Positions 45,344-53,839 of a DNA stretch of 64,000 nt are shown piece after piece. The DNA is from JADJLQ01 sp044227925 (GTDB lineage: Bacteria > Bacteroidota > Bacteroidia > Chitinophagales > Saprospiraceae). Numbering within the stretch: position 1 is the first letter of the stretch; each line of letters starts with the position of its first letter. Where the stretch lies: NCBI GenBank assembly GCA_044227925.1, contig JBGAVW010000004.1, positions 80,143 through 144,142 on the forward strand. The letters are read 5' to 3'. Below the pieces are notes generated by a model, which saw only the letters and a program-made list of their open reading frames with translations, made no database searches and had not been told where the DNA came from. The translations under genes were made by a program, and so were the position numbers.

Positions 45344-47764
45344 TTATTCATTTGATGTAACCGTGATTAAATAATCCCCTTCGCTAAGTTCGAAATGATT
45401 GGAATTTAAGCTTGCTGTTTTATTTGTACTCCTATCTTGAATCTGGAAAGTAGATTTTTGAGATGCAGGAAGCGGCAAAGTGACTATTGCAATGCAACCT
45501 GACGGAATAGCCATTTCATAAGCCGTTGTTCCTTCTTGCCGTTTTTTCCAGTTTGAAACGATTTTTCCATAGGGTGAAGTATATGATGAGTTTACAAATT
45601 CAAGGCCATCGGGTATGGAAGGATTTAAAATAAACTTTCTAAATCCCGGGTTTTCAGGGTCGGGCCGAATACCTGCTAGCCAACGATAAAACCATTCTGT
45701 AACAGATCCAAACATAGGATGACAATTAGAATACGTATTATCACTTTCTTTCCAGGTTTCCCATAGGGTAGTGGCTCCATTATCAATCATAAAACCCCAA
45801 CCGGGATAAGTGATGCTGTTTACAATAGGGAAGACCTGGTCAGCTCCAATATATTCAGAAAGTGTTTCCAGAATGTATTTGGTTCCAAATATACCCGTAT
45901 TAAAATGTCCGGAAGGTCCATCTTTTACAGCTTTAATTAGTGAATCTTTTGCTGCTTCCAGTTCTGCAGGAGGGATCACTTGATGATATAATAAAGTAGA
46001 AAACAAGGTTTGTTTATTAATCGGTTTAGCCACCTGCTTGCGCCAAAATTCGTTGAGTAATACATCTTTTAACTTTTCAGCCAATTGGGAATATTTTTTT
46101 TCATATTCAGCATCTTTCATCATCATAGCAAATTTTTGCATGATTTGGGCACATTGCAGATAATGTGCTGTACCGGTCAGCTCCACAGGAACAGGTACCA
46201 AAGATTCATGGTCCGCAAGTCCTTTATCTACAACCAAATTGGGATGAAGTAGTGCTGCTTTGTCCATCCATTTTTTATCCAATGCATACAGTTCCTTAAT
46301 AAGTGAAGTATCATTATAATACAAATAGAGAAAATACTGCGTTGTAATGAATGCCGATTCCCAGCTGATACCACAATATTCCACCCCGGCAAATGGTGCC
46401 GTATCTATAAACGAGGAATCTTTCATGGCATCTACCCAATCATAAATAGTTTTCCGATAAAAAGACTGCATATCGTAATTGTATATAAATGCTTCATTGG
46501 TAGAGTTTAAATCTCCACCATATCCAAATTTTTCCCTGGCTGCACAGTCAGACTGCACACTGATCACATTAGCCTGGAAGGTTCTTTTGGTAGCATCTTG
46601 TATAGCATTGAGTAAGGATGATGAGCTGACAAAACTGTTTTTATTTTCGATATTGGTATGAATAAACAGACCTTTGATGTCATCAGTCGAAGGTTTGTAT
46701 TTCAATCCTTTTATTTCCATATATCTATAGGTATGGTACGTAAAATCGGGAGTAAACCATACTCCATTCTTATCTCCGAAGATATAGGTGTCGGTTTGCC
46801 AGGCAATATCAGGCGCACCGGGTCCACCAACTCCTTTTCGTTTGATCTGGCCTGCCACAGTCGTCATAGGGTTTACTGTACTATCTTTATAAACCCTTTC
46901 TCCAAATCTGAACACTATGGAATCACCTGGCTTACCGTATAATTTAATTTTATAGGTACCCGTAAAATTTACACCCATATCTACAATATACACACCGGCT
47001 TCAGGCGAATAAATATCCACGGGTGCAATTTCTTTTGTAATCTGCACTGAGGGGAAAAAAGTCTTTTGTAATTCTCCTCCGGGGTCTACACCTTTAATAG
47101 CCATACTCCATTGATTATCGTTATAGTCTGCAGTATTCCATCCCTTCTGCTCTTTGCGGGCATCATAAGTAACACCGAGATAGACATCATTTTTCATCAC
47201 CGGACCATAAGAATATTTCCAGGTATTGTCGGTCATGACCGACTTTGTGTTACCATCTTCATATTTGATCCGGAGCTGAGCTATAAAAGCAGGTTTACCC
47301 ACTTTTAAATCCGTCCTTAAGTTTCTTCGGCCCCATTTACGCAACGGCAAAGGATTGTAAAACCCATTTCCTAAACTAACAGCCAAACAATTATTACCGG
47401 AACCGATCAATGAAGTAACATCATATTCAGTGTAATATATTCGTTTACTATAGGTGGTCCATGCAGGATCCAATACACTATTTCCGACCGGTGCACCATT
47501 AATGGTTGCTTTATAATATCCTGCAGCAGTGATGAACAAACTTGCTTTTTCGATTTTATTTTTCGCTGAGAATATTTTTCTAAAAATCGGCGCCGGCATA
47601 TCGAGATAAAATAATGAATCGCTGGAAGGCAAAGGGCGCCTATCGGTAATCCACATGGCATTATCCATACTGTTTATCTCATTGGAATCGGATTTTGTTA
47701 AATGCCGATTACAAGAAAAAGATAGAATGAGCAGAATGGGTAAGATTAGTTTGTATTTATTCAT
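45344..47764 (-). CDS. GH78 alpha-L-rhamnosidase, lipoprotein
   Basis: 806 residues from the ATG at 47764; a longer reading frame from 47893 starts with unrelated residues, and the ATG at 47764 begins a clean lipobox leader (MNKYKLILPILLILSFSC). Beta-sandwich domains (Bac_rhamnosid_N-like: GYYKATINGAPVGNSVLDP, IYYTEYDVTSLI) precede the helical barrel with the GH78 motif DCAAREKFGYGGD (about residue 405) and the catalytic Glu segment GATTLWETWKESD (about 668), and a C-terminal beta domain. It releases terminal L-rhamnose. The sulfatase gene follows after 3 bases and the DUF3863-like gene precedes it by 141 bases. Confidence 0.92.
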   Translation of the reverse strand: MNKYKLILPILLILSFSCNRHLTKSDSNEINSMDNAMWITDRRPLPSSDSLFYLDMPAPIFRKIFSAKNKIEKASLFITAAGYYKATINGAPVGNSVLDPAWTTYSKRIYYTEYDVTSLIGSGNNCLAVSLGNGFYNPLPLRKWGRRNLRTDLKVGKPAFIAQLRIKYEDGNTKSVMTDNTWKYSYGPVMKNDVYLGVTYDARKEQKGWNTADYNDNQWSMAIKGVDPGGELQKTFFPSVQITKEIAPVDIYSPEAGVYIVDMGVNFTGTYKIKLYGKPGDSIVFRFGERVYKDSTVNPMTTVAGQIKRKGVGGPGAPDIAWQTDTYIFGDKNGVWFTPDFTYHTYRYMEIKGLKYKPSTDDIKGLFIHTNIENKNSFVSSSSLLNAIQDATKRTFQANVISVQSDCAAREKFGYGGDLNSTNEAFIYNYDMQSFYRKTIYDWVDAMKDSSFIDTAPFAGVEYCGISWESAFITTQYFLYLYYNDTSLIKELYALDKKWMDKAALLHPNLVVDKGLADHESLVPVPVELTGTAHYLQCAQIMQKFAMMMKDAEYEKKYSQLAEKLKDVLLNEFWRKQVAKPINKQTLFSTLLYHQVIPPAELEAAKDSLIKAVKDGPSGHFNTGIFGTKYILETLSEYIGADQVFPIVNSITYPGWGFMIDNGATTLWETWKESDNTYSNCHPMFGSVTEWFYRWLAGIRPDPENPGFRKFILNPSIPDGLEFVNSSYTSPYGKIVSNWKKRQEGTTAYEMAIPSGCIAIVTLPLPASQKSTFQIQDRSTNKTASLNSNHFELSEGDYLITVTSNE

Positions 47765-47905
47765 ACAGATTTCAGACTTGTGCTTGTAAGATAAAGAAGA
47801 ATTTTTAGTCATGTTAGACAGCAATTTCAGTAACCAAAAAATGATACAGGCAAGCCAGTAAGGATATTTACCTTCAATGTTCCAATCAGACAAAGGAAAT
47901 CGTTA

Positions 47906-49357
47906 TTAATTCATGATCAATTCCGGTAACTTCTTTTTTATTATTTTTTTCTCTTCTGCATTTAATTCTTTTACCTCTATCGGTTTATCTTCTGGTCGGG
48001 CACCTTTTTGATTGAGGCGATTCATGAGGCTCCAATTTCGGGTAGGTTGATTAGGGATAGGATCTTTTGGTTCTTGTGCTTTGAGATCATATCGGGTAAA
48101 GTCAATTAATTTTTCGGAAGTGTTCGCTTTCCAATCTCTGAGTGTGGCTAATCGGAATTCTTTATTCATATACCATCGGATTTCATTTTCTGTTTCTGAT
48201 CCGCAAATGCCGGATCCTCTGTGCACAAAACGATAATCAATTTTATCGTTATTTTTAAAATGGTTTCGCCATATCAATCCAAATTCACCATGGGTAATGC
48301 CTTTAGCATCAGGCCAGCGGCGTCGCATTTCACTAAACCAAATATCCATTGCTTCCATACCATTGCGGCCTTTGTATCCGGCATGAATTTTATGTGCCTC
48401 AACCAGGCTCAATTCCCATATACACGTGACCCATGCAAAACCATTTAGCTCAAACCCTTTATCAAAATGAGCGGTGGTAGTGGCGATCATTTCTTTGGCT
48501 CCTAATTCTGTCCCCTGGCGAATGGCAGTTTCGATAGGCCCTACTCCTTGCCTGCTACCGCAACGAATACCGTCAATAAATCGAGCTCCGGGATACCGGG
48601 CATTCATAAAGTCTACTGTCCATCCATCGAGATTTACACAATCGATCTTATCTTTTTTGTTTTGTGCGGGTTTGCAAAAATGCTCTCTTGAAGGGTAATA
48701 TGGATACGAAACAGATCCCTCACCGTCCCCGTTATCTACCGCATATTGGCTCCAGATATTTCCCTGAGCTACATGTATATTTTCTTCTTTTGCCAGGTAG
48801 TCTAAATTTTCTGCTGCTAAAAATCCTGCAATGATAGCGTTGGGCCTGTAGCCACCACCTACCATTTCAGATACTTTTTTGAGTCCATCGTGTATATCCT
48901 GGTTTACCTGCTTTCGGGTATTGTACATGTTTGCAAAAAAGCCTCCGGGAATGAAAGTGATTTCATCTCCATAGGTATGATGATACGAAACAATCAATTT
49001 TCGTAAATCTATATAATTCTGCCGTTGATCATGCAATGCAAGCCAACTAAATGCCCAGGTCATTTTCGCACCAGGCCAGCTTTTCTCTACTGACTCTCTA
49101 AACAAGCGTGCGGACTCCGGATTGTGTACGGTGGATTCGTCCACACCGTGAGTTTCGTTGCGTCCGGTTTCAATTTGGTTTACTCTGACTATTGTAGCGA
49201 AAGTAAAAAACCGGTTGCCCATCAATGGGAAGTGAGTAGAAGAGGGTTTTAATTCCTGATTTACATGTCTTACCGATAATCTTTCGAAACTAAGGAATGA
49301 ATAATTGAAACCAATCAATCCAAAAAGAATAATGATGTGGAGTACTTTAATTTTCAT
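47906..49357 (-). CDS. DUF3863-like secreted protein, possible glycoside-active
   Basis: 483 residues with an N-terminal export signal (HIIILFGLIGFNYSFLSF). No classical catalytic motif of a known glycosidase family was recognised. Segments such as YHHTYGDEITFIPGGFFANM, GYRPNAIIAGFLAAENLDYL and GAKEMIATTTAHFDKGF, with a His and Asp-rich middle, resemble the DUF3863/DUF3864 proteins of Bacteroidota, for which a structure suggests a glycoside hydrolase or deacetylase-like fold; this is from memory and not certain. It is placed between the oxidoreductase and the rhamnosidase in a glycan operon, so an enzyme acting on the same glycan is a fair inference. Confidence 0.65.
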   Translation of the reverse strand: MKIKVLHIIILFGLIGFNYSFLSFERLSVRHVNQELKPSSTHFPLMGNRFFTFATIVRVNQIETGRNETHGVDESTVHNPESARLFRESVEKSWPGAKMTWAFSWLALHDQRQNYIDLRKLIVSYHHTYGDEITFIPGGFFANMYNTRKQVNQDIHDGLKKVSEMVGGGYRPNAIIAGFLAAENLDYLAKEENIHVAQGNIWSQYAVDNGDGEGSVSYPYYPSREHFCKPAQNKKDKIDCVNLDGWTVDFMNARYPGARFIDGIRCGSRQGVGPIETAIRQGTELGAKEMIATTTAHFDKGFELNGFAWVTCIWELSLVEAHKIHAGYKGRNGMEAMDIWFSEMRRRWPDAKGITHGEFGLIWRNHFKNNDKIDYRFVHRGSGICGSETENEIRWYMNKEFRLATLRDWKANTSEKLIDFTRYDLKAQEPKDPIPNQPTRNWSLMNRLNQKGARPEDKPIEVKELNAEEKKIIKKKLPELIMN

Positions 49358-49411
49358 TTTCTAATGCACCCGGGTATTTTAAGTGAACAATTTGGTTTAA
49401 TTACTGTACTT

Positions 49412-50782
49412 TCAAATGGCCCATCCTGATCTAAACTCTGGTTTTATCACAGCATTAGCAGATTCAAAATTGGTTACTTTCATAGCATCGTTATCCCATA
49501 TCAATTCCTGATTTCGAAATAATGTAGCTGCGGTACCTATCAAAACGGTTTCAGTAAGTGGTCCACCGTAGCTAAAATTAGAACTGGCCGGTTTACCTGT
49601 TTTTATAGCCTCGATCCAATCAGCGTAATGTCCTTTGCTTCGCTCTACTAAAACAGGTGGAGTTTCAATCACTCGGTTTTTGTCAAAAGGATATACTTTA
49701 TATCCACCTGCACCATGAGAGCCATGCATGATGATCCCTTTATCCCCAATCAGGAGTGCACCACAGGCAGGATATTTTAAATCTTTTAATCTGTCATCAT
49801 GTAAAGGCAATATACCGCCGTCATACCACGTAAGTTTAATTGCCGAAGCATTATTTCTTTTGGGAAACTTATAAGTAATGATGGAGGAGGTAGGATATGC
49901 ATCATATTTAAAATTAGGAATAAGGTTGGTAGTACTTGCTATCACGGACTCGGGACTTCCTAAGTTCAAAGCCCAAAAAGCTGGGTCTAATGTATGGCAG
50001 CCAAAATCTCCCATAGCTCCGCAGCCAAAGTCTATATAACCTCTCCATTTAGCTGGATGATATGCGGGATGGTAAGGCCTTTGCATTGCTGGGCCTAACC
50101 ATAGATCCCAATTGAGATAATCAGGAGTAATAAAATCCCCTGTGGGACGACCTTCGCCGTGAGGAAATGCCACGGTGCCTCCTCCTGCTGGTCTATCACA
50201 CCATGCATGTACTTCGGTGACGGTGCCAATAGTACCTGCCTTAATATGTTCATAAAATTCACGAATTTCTTTATAAGAATGTCCTTGATTACCCATCTGG
50301 GTTTGCACTCCATATTCTTTTGCTGCTTTGGTAATTTCACGGGTTTCGAATACGGAGTGAGCCAATGGCTTTTCACAATAAACATGTTTACCCAATTTAA
50401 TGGCCATAAGTGCAATTACTCCATGAGTATGATCGGGAGTGGAAATCACCACGGCATCAATGTCTTTTTGTTTGTCGAGCATCTCTCTGAAATCCCGGTA
50501 TTTTTTTGCATTGGGATGGGCATCAAAAATCGGCTTGGTTCTTTCACCCCAGTCTACATCGCATAAAGCCACTATATTCTGGTCACTTAAATTTTTAATA
50601 TTATTGGCTCCTTTACCTGCTATACCGACAAATGCCAGGTTTACTTTGTCTGACGGCCATTTTATATTCTTAGTATTCTCAATCTTATTACTATCTGGAT
50701 ATATTTTATTGCTTAGAAATAAAGTCCCCGAGGCGCCTACAGACATGATTTTAGTGAATTCCCTTCTTGATTTCATATTCAT
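49412..50782 (-). CDS. Gfo/Idh/MocA family oxidoreductase with export leader
   Basis: 456 residues (a second ATG two codons in is an alternative start). The leader MNMKSRREFTKIMSVGASG is Tat-type (SRREF). The Rossmann start VNLAFVGIAGKGANNI, VVISTPDHTHGVIALMA and the catalytic-region EKPLAHSVFET with MGNQGHSY are family hallmarks. Members oxidise a sugar hydroxyl with a tightly bound or exchangeable NAD(P). The protein should be exported folded with its cofactor. It lies directly after the DUF1080 gene (49 bases). The two families together are known from 3-keto-glycoside routes in which oxidation at C3 makes the glycosidic bond labile. Confidence 0.85.
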   Translation of the reverse strand: MNMKSRREFTKIMSVGASGTLFLSNKIYPDSNKIENTKNIKWPSDKVNLAFVGIAGKGANNIKNLSDQNIVALCDVDWGERTKPIFDAHPNAKKYRDFREMLDKQKDIDAVVISTPDHTHGVIALMAIKLGKHVYCEKPLAHSVFETREITKAAKEYGVQTQMGNQGHSYKEIREFYEHIKAGTIGTVTEVHAWCDRPAGGGTVAFPHGEGRPTGDFITPDYLNWDLWLGPAMQRPYHPAYHPAKWRGYIDFGCGAMGDFGCHTLDPAFWALNLGSPESVIASTTNLIPNFKYDAYPTSSIITYKFPKRNNASAIKLTWYDGGILPLHDDRLKDLKYPACGALLIGDKGIIMHGSHGAGGYKVYPFDKNRVIETPPVLVERSKGHYADWIEAIKTGKPASSNFSYGGPLTETVLIGTAATLFRNQELIWDNDAMKVTNFESANAVIKPEFRSGWAI

Positions 50783-50831
50783 TATGATTTATTTGGTTGG
50801 ATTATTTTAAATTCCTTTTAAATGAAATGCG

Positions 50832-51524
50832 CTAACGATGTTTCAGTTTGATGGCGCGATAGGCAATTGGTCCGTGATCACCCTGAAGCATTAATCTTCC
50901 CTGAGGGGCTTCCTCATTATCATGTGAAGAAGCTGTAGGGCCGGTGACTTCTGTCTTTTTTTGTACCATCATTCCATTTAGTTTTACTTTTCTGAATACC
51001 GCATTTTTTATCTTCTCGCCTTTAGCATTAAATCGGGGGGCTCTAAAATCAATAGACAGATGTTGCCACTCGCCAGGTTTTTTGGCTGCATTTATTAAAG
51101 GTGGTACACCTTCGAATGTTTTTTTTCCATCATATCGTGCATACACTCCTCCACAGTCACCAGATCCTGGATTGGGCTTGCCCCAGCTATCTAATATTTG
51201 AATCTCATACCTTCCTTGTAAATATACTCCGGAGTTAGATCCCTTCGAAATCATAAAATCCAATTCCAATACAATGTCGCCATGAGTTTGTTTAGTCAAT
51301 AAGTTTGATGTTTTTCCGTTTTCACTGATGAAAATGCCCTTCCCTTGCATTCCTTTCAGTTTTTTTTCATCATCAGGATTTAATACTGCTGATTCTGCTT
51401 CGCCCCAGGCACCGAGGGGCTCTTGAAAATCACCTATTCCTAAAATCTTACTCTGTGTCCATCCAGTGATCTGAACCCAAAAGAATAATAAACTCAAAAT
51501 AAAGCCACGATATTTTATACTCAT
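50832..51524 (-). CDS. DUF1080 (3-keto-disaccharide hydrolase-like) secreted protein
   Basis: 230 residues from the ATG at 51524; a GTG six codons earlier is in frame but less likely. Signal peptide at the N-terminus (YRGFILSLLFFWVQITGWTQS), then a jellyroll of the DUF1080 family: DIVLELDFMISKGSNSGVYL, QGRYEIQILDSWG, GVYARYDGKKTFEGVPPL, WQHLSIDFRAPRF and GRLMLQGDHGPIAYRAI. Proteins of this family cleave 3-keto-glycosides. First gene of the minus-strand operon (then oxidoreductase, DUF3863-like, rhamnosidase, sulfatase). Confidence 0.86.
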   Translation of the reverse strand: MSIKYRGFILSLLFFWVQITGWTQSKILGIGDFQEPLGAWGEAESAVLNPDDEKKLKGMQGKGIFISENGKTSNLLTKQTHGDIVLELDFMISKGSNSGVYLQGRYEIQILDSWGKPNPGSGDCGGVYARYDGKKTFEGVPPLINAAKKPGEWQHLSIDFRAPRFNAKGEKIKNAVFRKVKLNGMMVQKKTEVTGPTASSHDNEEAPQGRLMLQGDHGPIAYRAIKLKHR

Positions 51525-51753
51525 ATTAATGATTCTAATCACTAAAGATATAAAAAGAAAAATTTAGGTTGAATACCCATTTTCTAAAGGCTAAATCTTA
51601 ATTTGAAGTTCCGAATATAAAATAAAAGTTCAGGTCTTATTTTTTTGACGGAAAATTTGAATTAGCTCACAAAGGATATCTGTTTAAAACACTTCATCAA
51701 TAAAAATGTGTGACCCTGGTAGAGTCGGATTTATTTTGAATTTATAAATATTT

Positions 51754-52091
51754 AAACCCCGTGGGATTTATAGCCCTGAATGTTCTTCAGAATCCGAAGG
51801 ATTCAAATGGTTCTAATAAAATCATCAATGATCATCTCGACCCCAATGGGGTCGTATGTCGATTAAAGAGTAATAGTCTCGAGTTTGGCAATTTTTGATT
51901 TCAACTGAATCGCGACCACAGCGTGGTCAGATTATATTAATTAAAAATTCAATTATCAACACTGGCAAACAATGAGATGAATTAAAATCATATAATGGAA
52001 GTAATTCATCTCATTGTTTGCCAAATTTTGAGTAAAACCGTTTTTTAATGTAGTACGATTACTTCGTAATCGATCGACTCCAATGGGGTCG
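51754..52091. repeat. Cluster of REP-like palindromes
   Basis: Six hairpins of about 15-17 bases: AAACCCC/GGGATTT (51754-51769, one mismatch), GAATCC-GAA-GGATTC (51790-51804), CGACCCC-AAT-GGGGTCG (51838-51854), GACCAC-AGC-GTGGTC (51914-51928), CGATTAC-TTC-GTAATCG (52056-52072) and CGACTCC-AAT-GGGGTCG (52075-52091, one G-T pair). The third and sixth share the loop and right arm followed by TATGT. The stems differ but the build is constant, as in REP-type elements moved by TnpA/RAYT transposases; no transposase lies in the window. Confidence 0.6.
51963..52023. repeat. Perfect 22-bp inverted repeat with 17-base loop
   Basis: Left arm 51963-51984 (starts TGGCAAACAATGAG) and right arm 52002-52023 (ends CTCATTGTTTGCCA) pair without a mismatch. 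The loop is 17 bases and AT-rich. It sits inside the palindrome cluster and has no poly-T tail, so it does not look like a normal terminator. Confidence 0.75.
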
Positions 52092-52248
52092 TATGTTTTG
52101 CTATAATTTTCGTTTTTATTAAAAAAAAATGGGCCTAATGAAGGTAGTATAAGAAGTTATAGGCTTGGAAAAATTATTATGTTAGCACCTCAAAATAAGA
52201 TTGAGCATTTTCTAAATTATAATACAGTAAATGAATAGCTCAATGTCA

Positions 52249-52369
52249 GATGTGAAGGTTCTGGCAATAGTGGTCTTGCCTGACTCCTTGGAATGCCACG
52301 ATACAAAACAGAACCGATTTAGAAATGCAAAGTAGGTTCTGGTGATTTGACTAAGTAGACCTTCACATC
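52249..52369. repeat. 121-base element bounded by an 11-bp inverted repeat
   Basis: GATGTGAAGGT (52249-52259) pairs with ACCTTCACATC (52359-52369, reaching the stop codon of the sulfatase gene). Inside, CAGAACC (52309-52315) can pair with either GGTTCTG (52257-52263) or GGTTCTG (52335-52341), so two alternative folds exist. A small mobile element or a structured RNA are both possible. Confidence 0.45.
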
Positions 52370-53744
52370 AATTCACCCTGGCTTTCATTAAAATCCCGAC
52401 CATAGAATCACAGCTGTGCCTGTATTGTTTGATTTGATCAGCATACTTTATATCTGTCGCAAGATTATTTTTTTCATAAGGGTCATTTTTATGATTATAC
52501 AATTCTATAAAATCAGGATGGTCATCGTATCTTATAAATTTCCAGGTATCATTACGATAAGCATCTGTCTTAAGGAGAAGTGGATTGCCTTCCAGACGGT
52601 GCTCAAGAAATACGGATTTACGCCATGATATTGGTTTTGATTTATAAAAAGTTAGCAAACTGGTCCCATGATAATTTTCCGGCATATCAACATCTGCCAA
52701 ATCGAGTATGGTTGAAGTAATATCCAGATTCAAAACCATTTCACTTATCGTTTTATGTTGTTTTGATTTTGGCAATCTTGGATCAAATAGAATCATTGGA
52801 GTTCTGATGGATGTTTCATGCATCAGCCATTTATCGGCATATCCCCGCTCGCCAAGAAAATATCCATTGTCCCCGGCGAAAATAATCACTGTATTTTTAT
52901 CTACTCCCTCCTCCCTCAAAGCATTTCTAAGCCTTCCAATCACATGATCCACAGCACTGATCATCCGGTAATATCCTTTCACCATTTCCTGGTATTTATC
53001 GGGTGTATCAAAGCGCCAATACCATCGTTCCCGGTTCATAGTAGTTTTTAAAAAATCCGGCAGACTATTAAAGAATGCGGAATCACCGGTGATGGGCAGT
53101 GGAATCCTATCATGTATATATAAACTATCTACATACGATGGCCAGAAATATTGTTCTTTCTTATCATCATCAGCGTGAGGAGACCAGAATGATAATGAAA
53201 GGCAAAAAGGTTGATTCTTATTTGATTTTATAAAATCGATCGCATGATCCCCATTTACATCCACCAAATGTTTTCGTTTTCCATTTGATTCTTTCCAATA
53301 AGGTAAATAAGTAAGTCTATGCCAATCAAATAAAGTATCCAGCATGCCTTCATTTACTTTTACCCCAAATTTGCCAACAAAACCGGTTCTATAACCATCT
53401 TTTCTCAATAAATAGGGATAGCTATCAAATAAATATTCGTTTTTCAGATTTGGCCTTCCAAAAGTGTAATTATGAGTTCGCTCGTATAAACCTGTAAGCA
53501 ATGAAGCACGGCTGGCTGCACAGATCGGGGTGGATGCGAATGCATTATTAAAATATAAACCATTACGTGCAAGGTCATCCATATGGGGTGTTTTTATTAT
53601 AGCATTTCCGGCGTACCCAAGTGCATCCCACCGCTGATCATCAGTAAGGATGAATATGATATTTGGTTTCTTTTGCTCTTTAATCGAAATCGGAGACAAA
53701 GAAATAAAACTGATGAGTAGAGTATAAATAATTATTTTAGCCAT
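52368..53744 (-). CDS. Sulfatase (formylglycine-dependent, family S1)
   Basis: 458 residues with an export leader (KIIIYTLLISFISLSPIS). NIIFILTDDQRWDALGYAG is the metal-binding start and PICAASRASLLTGLYERT the activation motif (Cys75; Ala in place of the usual Pro, a known variant). FAGDNGYFLGERGYADKWLM completes the site. It differs clearly in sequence from the sulfatase at 43778, so the two probably remove sulfate at different positions. It lies between AraC (95 bases) and the repeat-rich spacer, on the same strand as the operon. Confidence 0.93.
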   Translation of the reverse strand: MAKIIIYTLLISFISLSPISIKEQKKPNIIFILTDDQRWDALGYAGNAIIKTPHMDDLARNGLYFNNAFASTPICAASRASLLTGLYERTHNYTFGRPNLKNEYLFDSYPYLLRKDGYRTGFVGKFGVKVNEGMLDTLFDWHRLTYLPYWKESNGKRKHLVDVNGDHAIDFIKSNKNQPFCLSLSFWSPHADDDKKEQYFWPSYVDSLYIHDRIPLPITGDSAFFNSLPDFLKTTMNRERWYWRFDTPDKYQEMVKGYYRMISAVDHVIGRLRNALREEGVDKNTVIIFAGDNGYFLGERGYADKWLMHETSIRTPMILFDPRLPKSKQHKTISEMVLNLDITSTILDLADVDMPENYHGTSLLTFYKSKPISWRKSVFLEHRLEGNPLLLKTDAYRNDTWKFIRYDDHPDFIELYNHKNDPYEKNNLATDIKYADQIKQYRHSCDSMVGILMKARVN

Positions 53745-53839
53745 GCTGAAAATTTTATTACTATTTAAAATATCCTTTATTTTACCGGTTTCGTTTTTTA
53801 TGTCTTTATCCTGCCGCTGATGATCACATCCTCAAGTTC

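Larger units (their letters stand above)
51525..52367. other. Long intergenic region rich in inverted repeats
   Basis: 843 bases between two minus-strand genes of the glycan locus. No convincing reading frame. It contains six small palindromes with 2-3 base loops, a perfect 22-bp inverted repeat and an 11-bp inverted repeat around paired segments; each is listed separately. It must also hold the promoter of the DUF1080 operon near 51530-51600, though no full consensus was seen. Confidence 0.6.

Noticed and set aside
51754..52091. Possible CRISPR array
   Set aside because: The repeated units are short self-complementary hairpins with differing sequences and irregular spacing, with no constant repeat of 24-37 bases and no cas gene.
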